Assembly (NCBI GenBank): GCA_018263005.1 | Contig: JADFDH010000002.1 | Location: forward strand, 310,001 to 374,000 | Source of the DNA: Methanobacterium sp. | GTDB lineage: Archaea > Methanobacteriota > Methanobacteria > Methanobacteriales > Methanobacteriaceae | Direction: 5' to 3' | DNA length: 64,000 bases | Part shown: one piece after another, positions 35,414 through 44,051 of the stretch | Numbering within the stretch: the stretch's first letter is position 1 | How the letters are laid out: every line of letters starts with the position of its first letter | The notes under the pieces: model-generated | Told to the model about the DNA's origin: nothing | Database searches by the model: none | Seen by the model: only the letters and a program-made list of their open reading frames with translations | Program-made: the position numbers and the translations under genes

Positions 35414-36820
35414 ATTAAACGTAATTTATTATTCATATTAGGTTCATTATTGATTTCTTTTATAGCGGTGTCCGGTTTCTCTTTTGCAGCTGATACCAGC
35501 CAAACCACAATAAATGGATATACATATACGGCAGCTCAGATTCAAGATGCTACCAATCGTGTTAATGCCTTCCAAGAAACAAATAACAGACTACCAAACT
35601 ACGTGACCATTTCAGGACAAAAAATATCTATAAACGATTTCTTACCATATATGGAAGCAACCAACAGTAATAATAATGAAGGAACCGGAAATACAGGGAC
35701 AACTGGAACATCAGGTACTACCGGGACATCAGGTACTACCGGGACATCAGGTACTACCGGGACATCAGGTACTACCGGGACATCAGGTACTACTGGAACT
35801 ACTGGTACTGTGATAAATGGAGTTACATACACAAATGCACAAATACAAGACGCTGTTACTCGAATTAACGCATTCAAAGCAACAAACAACCGATTACCCA
35901 GCTACGTAACCATCTCAGGAAACAAAATAGCCATAAACGATTTCTTACCCTACATGGAAGTGAATAATACAGGCAATAATAGTGGGTCTAGTACTCAAAC
36001 TGGAACTTCAGGAACTTCAAATCAAACTGGAACATCTACAAGTTTTACCATAAGTCAGATCATCTCTGCTGCGTCTAATGTTAAAATTTTTCAAGAAACT
36101 AACAATAGGTTACCTAATTTTGTAACCATCTCTAATACTCAATTTACCATGTCTCAGTTCTTACAACTGTTAACAGACAGTCTTTTACAGATAAACGCTG
36201 GATCAACAGGGTCAGTAACACTTAAGAATGTTACTAGTCCTTCTAACCAGGATGAAACAGTTACTTCGGGCTCATTGACTAAATCAGAGATAATATCATT
36301 GGCTCAACAAATTAAAAATACCATTAACTCTACAGGAACGGCTCCTGCTAGTATAAGTACTTCTCTGGGGACTATGAATTTTCAGAATCTGGTTTACTCT
36401 TTCTCCAAGATCATGGTATTCTACGGTACCAATTCACGAATACCCAACACTGTAACAGTAAAATCATTGAGCACTGTAAACATAATTACTGATGGAACAG
36501 CTCAATCTATAGTGGACGCTATTGGTTATGCTGAGGCTAAATTTGCAGATATACAAGGACAATCCGATCCAAATGTAATGGAACAAGTGGGATATGGTGA
36601 TTGTTGGGCTGACAGTTACTGGTTGTATAATAAATTATCTGCAGCAAGTATAGCCGTTCGGATCATAGGTTGTTCCAATTCCAGTGGCTTATATTACTTA
36701 CACAGATGGGTTGAGATTAATATTGGTAACGGATGGCAAACCTGGAATTATCAAAAATACAGCTCTCAACACTTTGGTGCATTAGGTTCCGGATATTTCG
36801 TTGTTAAATCATCAGTATAA
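35414..36820 (+). CDS. Exported pseudomurein-binding cysteine endopeptidase-like protein (PeiW/transglutaminase-like), probable ATT start
   Basis: Reading from 35414 gives 468 residues: a signal peptide (KRNLLFILGSLLISFIAVSG..FSFAA), at least three pseudomurein-binding repeats (NNRLPNYVTISGQKISINDFL and close copies), a Thr/Gly/Ser linker from an 18-base DNA repeat, a further repeat region, and a C-terminal transglutaminase-like domain. That domain has GYGDCWADS (Cys397), YYLHRWVEI (His430) and, where the triad Asp is expected, TWNYQ (Asn445). It resembles the phage-encoded pseudomurein endoisopeptidases. GGAGG is seven bases before ATT at 35414; the first standard codon (TTG 35450) would delete the basic part of the signal peptide. 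Probable host autolysin. Confidence 0.75.
   Translation: MKRNLLFILGSLLISFIAVSGFSFAADTSQTTINGYTYTAAQIQDATNRVNAFQETNNRLPNYVTISGQKISINDFLPYMEATNSNNNEGTGNTGTTGTSGTTGTSGTTGTSGTTGTSGTTGTSGTTGTTGTVINGVTYTNAQIQDAVTRINAFKATNNRLPSYVTISGNKIAINDFLPYMEVNNTGNNSGSSTQTGTSGTSNQTGTSTSFTISQIISAASNVKIFQETNNRLPNFVTISNTQFTMSQFLQLLTDSLLQINAGSTGSVTLKNVTSPSNQDETVTSGSLTKSEIISLAQQIKNTINSTGTAPASISTSLGTMNFQNLVYSFSKIMVFYGTNSRIPNTVTVKSLSTVNIITDGTAQSIVDAIGYAEAKFADIQGQSDPNVMEQVGYGDCWADSYWLYNKLSAASIAVRIIGCSNSSGLYYLHRWVEINIGNGWQTWNYQKYSSQHFGALGSGYFVVKSSV
35708..35797 (+). repeat. Five tandem 18-base repeats inside the endopeptidase gene
   Basis: The unit ACATCAGGTACTACCGGG is repeated from 35708; four copies are identical and the fifth differs near its end. 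Each unit encodes Thr-Ser-Gly-Thr-Thr-Gly, forming a flexible linker between two wall-binding modules. Identity at the DNA level, including third positions, implies recent expansion or active slippage. Confidence 0.95.
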
Positions 36821-36961
36821 TCATTGAAAAAGTTAGTAAGAGTATTATACATTTTATTTGCAGTTTTAACCTAATTCAGATTCTTATTTTATTTTCTTTT
36901 TATTTAACACAAAACAGAATAATATTCTAGCTTAATAGGCTATTAAAACCAATAGATATAT

Positions 36962-38002
36962 ATGAAGATTTTAAATATTGACATCGGTTCCGGAACCCAG
37001 GACATCATGCTTTATGATTCAGAACAGCCCATTGAAAACTCTGTAAAAATGGTTTTACCATCACCAACCCGCATATTCGCTAGTCAAATACGAAAGCATA
37101 GAAATGATCTATTTTTAAGCGGCGAAACCATGGGCGGAGGTTCCATTAACCAGGCCATAAAAAACCATTTAAAAAAAGGATATAGGGTTCTGATGACGGA
37201 AAACTCCGCCAGAACAGTAAGGGATGATATAAATAGGGTTAAATCATTAGGAATAGAAATAATCCCTGCTAGGGAAAAACATCCTGAAATAGCTGAAATT
37301 GAACTTAAAGATGTTGATCTGGAAGCTTTTAGACAGGCTTTTTCTATTTTTCATCAGGATTTGGAATTTGATTATATAGCAATAGCAGTTCAGGATCATG
37401 GCTACATGGAGGGTGTGGGTGATAGAAATTTTCGATTCACCAAAATAAGGGAAAAATTGGAAGTTCCAGTCCCACATGAAGAATTTTCATATTATAATGA
37501 GGTTCCGGATTATTTCACCAGAATGAATGGGGTGTTAAGAACTCTTAAAGGATATGATGTAGTTATGATGGACTCTAAATTTGCCGCAATCTGCGGAGCC
37601 ACATGCGACGAATATGTAAAAGAATTAAATAATTATGTAGCTTTAGATGTAGGAAATGGCCATACCTTAGCTGCATCCATTAGGGATGGGAAAATTTGCG
37701 GGGTTTTTGAGCATCATACTGGACTATTAACTCCAGAAAAGATTACAGATTATGTGGATGGCTTGGTGAAAGGTACATTAACCCATGAGCAGATCCATGA
37801 GGATAGGGGGCATGGAGCCTGGATTGCAGAACCAATCGAAGAATTTGAATGTTTGGTTGCTACCGGTCCTCAGCGTAGAATTCTTAAAAAAACCAGTTTT
37901 CAGGTTCATGATGCTGTACCTGCTGGGGATGTGATGATGGCCGGCCCATCTGGACTTATTAAGGCCACTAAATATTTAAAAGATAATATTAGAATAAGGT
38001 AA
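36962..38002 (+). CDS. DUF1786 family protein (ASKHA-like)
   Basis: A 346-residue protein beginning ILNIDIGSGTQDIMLYD, a phosphate-binding loop like those of sugar kinases and Hsp70, followed by VALDVGNGHTLAASIRDGKICGVFEHHTG (about residues 228-256), a second such loop. These mark the DUF1786 family, found in methanogens and some bacteria and sometimes annotated near pyruvate-formate-lyase-activating functions. No activity is established. Cysteines in CGATCDEY are conserved-looking. There is no ribosome binding site before the ATG, so the transcript may be leaderless. Confidence 0.78.
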   Translation: MKILNIDIGSGTQDIMLYDSEQPIENSVKMVLPSPTRIFASQIRKHRNDLFLSGETMGGGSINQAIKNHLKKGYRVLMTENSARTVRDDINRVKSLGIEIIPAREKHPEIAEIELKDVDLEAFRQAFSIFHQDLEFDYIAIAVQDHGYMEGVGDRNFRFTKIREKLEVPVPHEEFSYYNEVPDYFTRMNGVLRTLKGYDVVMMDSKFAAICGATCDEYVKELNNYVALDVGNGHTLAASIRDGKICGVFEHHTGLLTPEKITDYVDGLVKGTLTHEQIHEDRGHGAWIAEPIEEFECLVATGPQRRILKKTSFQVHDAVPAGDVMMAGPSGLIKATKYLKDNIRIR

Positions 38003-38085
38003 AGAGATCTGTCCTAATCATAAAATTGATTTTAAAAAGTGGAATAAGTGATTATACTATTAATAGTTCCTAAAAAGTTGATTAA

Positions 38086-38736
38086 ATGATAATAGACCCC
38101 CATATTCATAGTAAATATTCAGGAGATGCTACGCCCTCTCCTGCTGAGATCATTAAAAGATCAAAAAAGATAGGTTTAGATGCTATAGCCATAGCTGATC
38201 ATAACAGTTTTAAAGGCTCTGAGGTAGCTATGAAGGAAGTAAAAGGTATTGATGACTTCCTGGTCATACCAGCTATGGAAGTTACCAGCAGTAAAGGACA
38301 TATTGTTGCCCTGGGTATTAATGAAGAATTGAAGAAGGGCATGTCTCCGGAACAGACCATAGAGGAAATCAGATCGCAGGGGGGAATAGCAGTTATTCCA
38401 CACCCCTTCGTACGTTACCGGGAAGGTCTATGTGATTATGTAAAAGATCTGGATATCGATGCCATAGAGACTCTTAATTCCCGATATATTTTTGGTTTAT
38501 CCAACTGGCAGGCGAAAAAGTTAGCTCTTAAGAAAGGAATTCCACAAATTGGTTCTAGCGACGCACACTTTTTAGATGCTATCGGTAGTTGTGTAACTGA
38601 AATTGAAGCTGATTTTACAACAGACAGCGTTATAAAGGGTATTCTTTCTGGAAAAACTAAGGTTTATGGGGATAGAACACCTATTCCACTGATAGTTAAG
38701 GAAGTTATAAAAAAGAAGATAATAAATCGTTTATAA
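38086..38736 (+). CDS. PHP-domain metal-dependent phosphoesterase
   Basis: A 216-residue protein made of a PHP domain. The metal ligands are visible: DPHIHSKYSGDATPS (HxH at residues 5-7), IADHNSFKG, VIPAMEVTSSKGHIVALG, IPHPFVRY and GSSDAHFLDAIG. The family hydrolyses phosphoester bonds in nucleotides, histidinol phosphate or 3',5'-bisnucleotides; the substrate cannot be chosen here. The length fits the TrpH/YciV-like or archaeal PHP-C type. It follows DUF1786 by 83 bases on the same strand. Confidence 0.88.
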   Translation: MIIDPHIHSKYSGDATPSPAEIIKRSKKIGLDAIAIADHNSFKGSEVAMKEVKGIDDFLVIPAMEVTSSKGHIVALGINEELKKGMSPEQTIEEIRSQGGIAVIPHPFVRYREGLCDYVKDLDIDAIETLNSRYIFGLSNWQAKKLALKKGIPQIGSSDAHFLDAIGSCVTEIEADFTTDSVIKGILSGKTKVYGDRTPIPLIVKEVIKKKIINRL

Positions 38737-38851
38737 GAGAATCAGAAATATCTTAGAAATTTTTTTTTATTCAAACCTTATTTACATAGCATCGTGGGAT
38801 CTCTTAAAAAGGGGGATACGTTTAAATTATAAAAACTTTTAATTGTGATCC

Positions 38852-39661
38852 ATGTTGTTGGAGTCCCAGATTATTGATCAAGTGTCTCAATTCATCACAA
38901 CGTATCTAATTTATTTTGGACCAGGATATAACATATTTAACACCATTGTTTTTGGTATAGTTCTAGGTATAATCGTAATTTTAATTATTAAGATGTTCAG
39001 GTTCATAAAAAAGGATCCGAAGGATCTTATTTTTCCAGTGATACCTTTCATATTCTTCGGATCCAGCACTCGAGCACTGGTGGATAATGGAATTTATCCT
39101 CTTTCCTATTTCCTAATAACCCCTGGTATTTACTTTATAACGGGATTCATGACTATTATAACTCTTTTAGCATCTATTTACGTTGAAAGAAAAACTAATT
39201 TTGATTATAGATATTTCATTCTCATTGTGGGAGTGATAATTTGCATTCCCAATTTATTGAAAATACCCCATATAAACCTGATAGCCTTACTTCAAGTTAT
39301 TGGTGCTTGGGCAATTATATCAGCAATATTTGTTATTCTAAGGACTAAATGGAATTTACTCAGGGATAAATTCAATTTAAGCGTTATAATCGCTCAGATA
39401 TTCGATGCTAGTGCAACTTTTGTAGCTATCGATTATTATCCTTATATGGAACAACACGTACTTCCAAATGCATTGATAGGATTGGCAGGGACTGCTCTAG
39501 TGATGTTCCCACTAAAAATAGTCATAATTCTACTGGCACTTTATGTTATTGATAAGTATATAGAGGATAAAACCATTAAAAACATGTTAAAATTAGCTAT
39601 ATTTATCTTAGGAATATCAACAGGGCTGCGTGATTTGCTCAGTTTGTGTATAGGTACTTAA
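38852..39661 (+). CDS. DUF63 family integral membrane protein
   Basis: A 269-residue protein with about seven hydrophobic segments. It matches the archaeal DUF63 family in the segments FIFFGSSTRALVDNGIYPLSYFLITPGIYFI and AQIFDASATFVAIDYYPYMEQHVLPN, whose conserved Asp/Tyr/His residues lie at membrane faces. The function is unknown. The start is the ATG at 38852, with TTTAAATTATAAAA about 30 bases upstream, suggesting a short leader or a leaderless transcript. Confidence 0.85.
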   Translation: MLLESQIIDQVSQFITTYLIYFGPGYNIFNTIVFGIVLGIIVILIIKMFRFIKKDPKDLIFPVIPFIFFGSSTRALVDNGIYPLSYFLITPGIYFITGFMTIITLLASIYVERKTNFDYRYFILIVGVIICIPNLLKIPHINLIALLQVIGAWAIISAIFVILRTKWNLLRDKFNLSVIIAQIFDASATFVAIDYYPYMEQHVLPNALIGLAGTALVMFPLKIVIILLALYVIDKYIEDKTIKNMLKLAIFILGISTGLRDLLSLCIGT

Positions 39662-39733
39662 TACAGTCCTCACATATACCAATAATAATTAACAAATAGT
39701 AGTAAATATTCAAATTTAATTAGGTGCATTTTA

Positions 39734-41251
39734 ATGTATATAGAGATGGTCAAAGGGGCTATGAAACTACCAGAATCTGTTAGAATTTTTGATACCACTT
39801 TAAGAGATGGTGAACAGACTCCCGGAGTGGCCCTGACAGTAGACGAAAAAATCAGGATAGCAAAGAGACTGGACAGTTTAGGTGTTGACACCATGGAAGT
39901 AGGATTTCCAGCTGCTTCTGAAGGAGAAAAAAAGGCAGCAAAAGAAATTCTTAAATTAGGTTTAAATTCTCAGATTTGTGGATTAGCCCGGACACTTGAA
40001 AAAGACTTGGAAGCTGCTGTTGATTGTGAAGTAGACTATATACACACATTTATAGGAACATCCCCGTTACACAGGGAATACAAATTGAAAATGGATAAAG
40101 AGGATATTTTAAATCTAGCTGTAGAAGCAGTGGATTATATCAAGGATCATGGTATAATCGCAGAATTTTCCGCAGAAGACGCGACCAGAACAGAATTAGA
40201 ATTCCTTAAAGAAATATATCATGCAGTAGAAGATGCTAAAGTAGATTATATAAATGTTCCAGATACTGTAGGGGTTATGATTCCCAATTCAATGCATTTT
40301 TTAATATCAGAACTTAAACAACACCTTAAAGTACCCCTTAGTGTGCATTGCCATGATGATTTTGGACTGGCGGTTGCCAATTCCTTAAGCGCGGTTGAAG
40401 CAGGTGCTGAACAGGTTCATGCTACCATCAATGGACTGGGAGAGAGGGCAGGCAACGCTTCACTGGAAGAGGTGGTGATGGCCCTCATCATCGATTACGG
40501 TGTGGATGTGAATGTAAAGACGCCCCTATTAGTGGATTCATCAGAACTAGTATCAAGGATCACCGGGGTTAAAATGCCCCCTAATAAGGCAATTGTGGGA
40601 GAAAATGCATTTGCACATGAAGCAGGAATTCATGTACATGGAGTTTTAGAGAAGGCTGAAACTTATGAACCCATCACACCGGAAATGGTGGGACACACCC
40701 GGAAAATAGTCCTGGGCAAACATACTGGTGCAAATGCCATAAGGTCAAAATTAGATGAATTTGAAATAGATGTCACAGATGATCAGTTCAATCAGATTTT
40801 TTCACAAGTAAAAAAATTGGGTGACAAAGGAAAATGTGTTACCGACGCCGATTTAAAGGCCATGGCAGAGGCTGTGCTGGGCCGAGTAGAATATGAGATT
40901 GTTAAACTGGAAGGATTCTCAGTAATGACCGGGGATAATGTAATGCCCACTGCTACGGTGAAGCTTAGAATTGATGATAAAGTAAGTACCACAGCCCAAA
41001 CAGGTGTGGGTCCAGTTGATGCAGCTATTAATGCTATTCAAAGTTCTATGAGTGAAACTGCAGATATGGAACTGTTAGAATATAATATAGAGGCCATAAC
41101 TGGAGGACCAGATGCTCTGGCCGAAGTCTTCGTAATAATGGCGGATAAAGATGGAAATAAAGCTACTGGAAGGTCTGCAGCTGAAGATGTTGTTTTGGCC
41201 AGTGTAGAAGCGGTTTTATATGCTATAAATAAGATTCTGCTGGATAGATAA
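39734..41251 (+). CDS. leuA: 2-isopropylmalate synthase
   Basis: A 505-residue Claisen-type enzyme joining acetyl-CoA to 2-oxoisovalerate, the committed step of leucine synthesis. The catalytic barrel begins VRIFDTTLRDGEQTPGVAL and carries the metal ligands in SVHCHDDFGLAVANSL and the NGLGERAGNASLEEV loop. The C-terminal regulatory domain (about 390-505) includes VMPTATVKLRIDDK and GVGPVDAAINAIQ. Methanogens also have citramalate (CimA) and homocitrate (AksA) synthases; the VGFPAASEGE segment and the regulatory domain favour LeuA. AGGTG lies before the ATG at 39734. Confidence 0.82.
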   Translation: MYIEMVKGAMKLPESVRIFDTTLRDGEQTPGVALTVDEKIRIAKRLDSLGVDTMEVGFPAASEGEKKAAKEILKLGLNSQICGLARTLEKDLEAAVDCEVDYIHTFIGTSPLHREYKLKMDKEDILNLAVEAVDYIKDHGIIAEFSAEDATRTELEFLKEIYHAVEDAKVDYINVPDTVGVMIPNSMHFLISELKQHLKVPLSVHCHDDFGLAVANSLSAVEAGAEQVHATINGLGERAGNASLEEVVMALIIDYGVDVNVKTPLLVDSSELVSRITGVKMPPNKAIVGENAFAHEAGIHVHGVLEKAETYEPITPEMVGHTRKIVLGKHTGANAIRSKLDEFEIDVTDDQFNQIFSQVKKLGDKGKCVTDADLKAMAEAVLGRVEYEIVKLEGFSVMTGDNVMPTATVKLRIDDKVSTTAQTGVGPVDAAINAIQSSMSETADMELLEYNIEAITGGPDALAEVFVIMADKDGNKATGRSAAEDVVLASVEAVLYAINKILLDR

Positions 41252-41328
41252 ATCCACCACTTCTTCTTTTACCGTTTGAGTAAATTATATCGATGATTAA
41301 TCACATAATAAAAGCTTGAGTTAAGAAA

Positions 41329-42096
41329 ATGAGCAAAGTTAAGATTCTGGTTGTGGAAGATGAAAAGATCACAGCAGAAAACATGAAAATAGGCCTGGAA
41401 AAAAGCGGTTATAAGGTAATCGGATTGGTTGATAATGGGAAAGAGGCGATTAAGAAAGTTGAGGAACTCTCCATTGATCTAGTACTTATGGACATTCATT
41501 TAAAGGGAGATATGGATGGTATAGAGGCGGCTGAAGAAATAAGAAACCTTTATGGTGTTCCAGTTATATTTTTAACGGCATATAGTGATGAAAAAACCAT
41601 TCAAAGGGCTAAATTAACCGAACCATCTGGATTTTTAGTTAAAGAACCTTTCGATATATTAAATAAACCTTTTGTAGAAAAAGAATTACACAACACTATT
41701 GAAATAACTCTTTACCGACATAGAATGGAAAAACGGCTGAGAGAACATGAAAGATGGTTAACTGCAGTATTAAATAGTATCAGTGAAGCAGTAATAGCTA
41801 CTGATTCTTTAAAACAGGTTAAATTTATGAATAAGCTTGCAGAGGATTTAACAGGATGGATTGAGGCTAACGCCATAGGAATGGATATTGAGGACGTGTT
41901 TAAGATTGTGGGAACTGAATCTGTAGTGAAAAAAATATCATTGGAACGGATTGTGGTACCAATAGAACGTGCTAAGCTGATTTCAAATGATAGTTCCCAG
42001 AATTTAATCGATGGGACCATTACACCCATAATGGATGAAAATGAGAAAATAAAAGGATTGGTGGTAACTTTCAGAAGAAATAAAGACGGAATATAA
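41329..42096 (+). CDS. Response regulator receiver-PAS protein
   Basis: A 255-residue protein. The receiver domain (residues 1-125) has the acidic pair in VVEDEKITAEN, the phospho-acceptor D55 in VLMDIHLKGDMDG, T83, and a lysine loop. Residues 135-250 form a PAS sensor domain (LTAVLNSISEAVIATD, ...GTITPIMDENEKIKGLVVTFR). There is no DNA-binding or kinase output, a common architecture in methanogens. The segment GFLVKEPFDILNKPFVEKEL has a seven-residue insertion at the usual KPF loop. It stands alone, without an adjacent histidine kinase. Confidence 0.88.
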   Translation: MSKVKILVVEDEKITAENMKIGLEKSGYKVIGLVDNGKEAIKKVEELSIDLVLMDIHLKGDMDGIEAAEEIRNLYGVPVIFLTAYSDEKTIQRAKLTEPSGFLVKEPFDILNKPFVEKELHNTIEITLYRHRMEKRLREHERWLTAVLNSISEAVIATDSLKQVKFMNKLAEDLTGWIEANAIGMDIEDVFKIVGTESVVKKISLERIVVPIERAKLISNDSSQNLIDGTITPIMDENEKIKGLVVTFRRNKDGI

Positions 42097-42222
42097 GAAA
42101 TAAAGACATAGAATAGATAGTTAGTTCACTTAGTGAATTATATACTAGATTTTTTTTGTTTAACAAATTTATTATGATATTCATTGATTTTAAATCTTAA
42201 TTAAATAGATCAAGTGTTTACT

Positions 42223-43413
42223 ATGGAGTCTTTAAGGACATGTAAACTTTTTGGGGTAATCAGAGCAGTATTAGGTATTAAAGGAGCGTTACCTTTAATT
42301 CATGGTCCGGTTGGCTGTTTTTATCATATAAGATATTTATTAAGTCTTCGCAGTGGGAGTCCCGTTCAAATTCTCTCCTCAGAGATGGACCAAAATGATG
42401 TGGTATTTGGGGCTGAAAAAAAACTCAGAAAAAAAATCATCGAAGCAGATGAAAAATATTCACCACGATTAATCGCAGTTCTAAGCTCCTGCGCCAGCAG
42501 CATTATCGGTGAAAACATAGATCAGGTAATAGAAGAAGTGAAAAACGATATAAAAGCTGATATAATATTTATTAACTCAGGAGGATTTGAAGGAACGCAA
42601 ATAGAAGGATATAAAGAATGTTTGACTGTTTTAATCGGTTTAATGGATGAACCAGATGTGAAAAAGGATTCAGTAAACTTGATTGGTTTATATCGGGGTG
42701 GTTTCGATCTTAAAATTCTTAAAAATTATTTTAAAAGACTTAAAATCGATGTTAACTGTGTTTTAACCGGGGGATGTACACTAGAAGAAATTCGAGGAGC
42801 TTCCACTGCTGCTTTAAACATATCCCTGTGTGATGCATCAGCAATCGAGCCCTGTGAGTTGATGGAGAAAAAATTTGGTATCCCCTTTCTTCATGAAACA
42901 TTGCCTTTAGGGGTTAGGGCAAGTTCTAAATTCTTTAAAGTTATATGCAATGCATTAAATAAGGAATATTTATTAGAAAAATATGAAATAAGGGCAAAAA
43001 TGGAAATAAATAAAATAAAACCATATTTGGAGAATAAAAAGGCGATTATAGTAGCAGGGGCTACAAGGGCCGTTGCATTAGTAGATTTTCTGTCTGATAT
43101 AGGAATGGATCCTATCCTTGTTTGTCTGGATTTTGAAGGTGACAACACCATGGAAAATTTGGAAAGATTGATTAAACAGGATAAAATTAATCCAAAAATA
43201 CTAAAAGAACCAGATTATTATGATATTCTTAATTATGCAAAGAATCTAGATCCGGATATAATTTTTGGGGGAATGGGAGAATTTGGACTGTCCCGTGAAT
43301 TGAAAATACCTTTAATAGATGTTATGCATGCTCATGAAATTACTTTTGGATTTGATGGGGCTGTATCAATGGCTAGGACTATAAAAGAGACTTTAGATTC
43401 AGAGAAATTTTGA
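42223..43413 (+). CDS. Nitrogenase component 1-like oxidoreductase
   Basis: A protein of about 396 residues of the NifD/NifE/NflD superfamily. Three cysteines match the alpha-side P-cluster ligands: SLRTCKLFG (Cys7), LIHGPVGCFYH (Cys32) and LSSCASSIIGE (Cys90). Later segments LTGGCTLEEIRGASTA, FGIPFLHETLPLGV and the MHAHEITFGFDGAVSMA end resemble NifE/NifD. No NifH- or NifK-like partner is beside it, so classical nitrogen fixation is unlikely. A role in F430 synthesis (CfbD) or another tetrapyrrole or metallocofactor reduction is possible. The ATG at 42223 is preferred; a GTG at 42214 is the alternative. Confidence 0.75.
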   Translation: MESLRTCKLFGVIRAVLGIKGALPLIHGPVGCFYHIRYLLSLRSGSPVQILSSEMDQNDVVFGAEKKLRKKIIEADEKYSPRLIAVLSSCASSIIGENIDQVIEEVKNDIKADIIFINSGGFEGTQIEGYKECLTVLIGLMDEPDVKKDSVNLIGLYRGGFDLKILKNYFKRLKIDVNCVLTGGCTLEEIRGASTAALNISLCDASAIEPCELMEKKFGIPFLHETLPLGVRASSKFFKVICNALNKEYLLEKYEIRAKMEINKIKPYLENKKAIIVAGATRAVALVDFLSDIGMDPILVCLDFEGDNTMENLERLIKQDKINPKILKEPDYYDILNYAKNLDPDIIFGGMGEFGLSRELKIPLIDVMHAHEITFGFDGAVSMARTIKETLDSEKF

Positions 43414-43548
43414 TTATTTTTTTTTAGGTAAAATATTTTGATTTAATGATTATTTTGTTGATATTTTTATTTTAGACCGATAAATTTTATTATCATCTGT
43501 TTTTAGAGGAGTATATAAAGTTTGAACTATAATCTGTACACACATAAA

Positions 43549-43558
43549 CTTTATATAA
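43549..43558 (+). promoter_or_regulatory. TATA box of alba
   Basis: CTTTATATAA fits an archaeal TATA element and predicts a start near 43580 and a leader of about 24 bases that includes the strong ribosome binding site GGGAGG at 43591-43596. A second TATA-like GTATATAAAG at 43511-43520 could give a longer transcript. Confidence 0.5.
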
Positions 43559-43603
43559 TAATAGAGGTTAAAAATTATCAAGGTATTTCAGGGAGGTTAG
43601 TGA

Positions 43604-43879
43604 ATGTCAGAGGAAAATGTTGTATACATTGGAAACAAGCCGGTAATGAACTATGTATTAGCTGTGGTAACTCAGATGAATGGGGGAGTGCCAGAAGTTG
43701 TTTTAAAAGCCAGAGGAAGAGCTATAAGTAGAGCTGTAGATGTAGCGGAAATTGTAAGAAACAGATTTATAACCGACGTAGATATCGGCGGTATTGATAT
43801 CTGTACTGAAGAGATAATGAGTAACGAGGGAGCAAATACCAACGTTTCAGCCATCGAAATACAATTATGTAAGGAATAA
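43604..43879 (+). CDS. albA: Alba family chromatin protein
   Basis: A 91-residue dimeric nucleic-acid-binding protein that coats archaeal DNA and RNA. The family core is clear: NVVYIGNKPVMNYVLAVV with the DNA-contacting, acetylatable lysine (K12), KARGRAISRAVDVAEIVRNRF, and DIGGIDICTEE followed by SAIEIQLCKE. The length is normal. Start ATG with GGGAGG eight bases upstream. It is a single gene with strong promoter elements, as expected for an abundant protein. Confidence 0.97.
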   Translation: MSEENVVYIGNKPVMNYVLAVVTQMNGGVPEVVLKARGRAISRAVDVAEIVRNRFITDVDIGGIDICTEEIMSNEGANTNVSAIEIQLCKE

Positions 43880-44051
43880 TTGGATTATGTCCAATTAAAA
43901 TATTTTTTTACTGAATTAAATATTGAGTTTTTTTTATTATCTTAATTTTTATTTTATTATTATTTTTAATAAGATAATAATTGGCTAATTAATGCTTAAA
44001 AATAATAAAAATTTGGGGAGTTTAATAATAATTAAATTATCCCCAGTTGAT

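Noticed and set aside
35708..35797. Tandem repeat as a possible CRISPR array.
   Set aside because: The units are 18 bases with no spacers and are translated as a Thr/Ser/Gly linker within a clear reading frame.
30750..36820. A provirus or phage remnant suggested by pseudomurein-binding endopeptidase domains.
   Set aside because: No integrase, terminase, capsid or portal genes or attachment repeats are visible, and housekeeping genes (trpB2) lie between the two wall proteins.
42223..43413. A nitrogenase (nitrogen fixation) locus.
   Set aside because: Only one component-1-like gene is present, with no nifH, nifK or nif accessory genes alongside.
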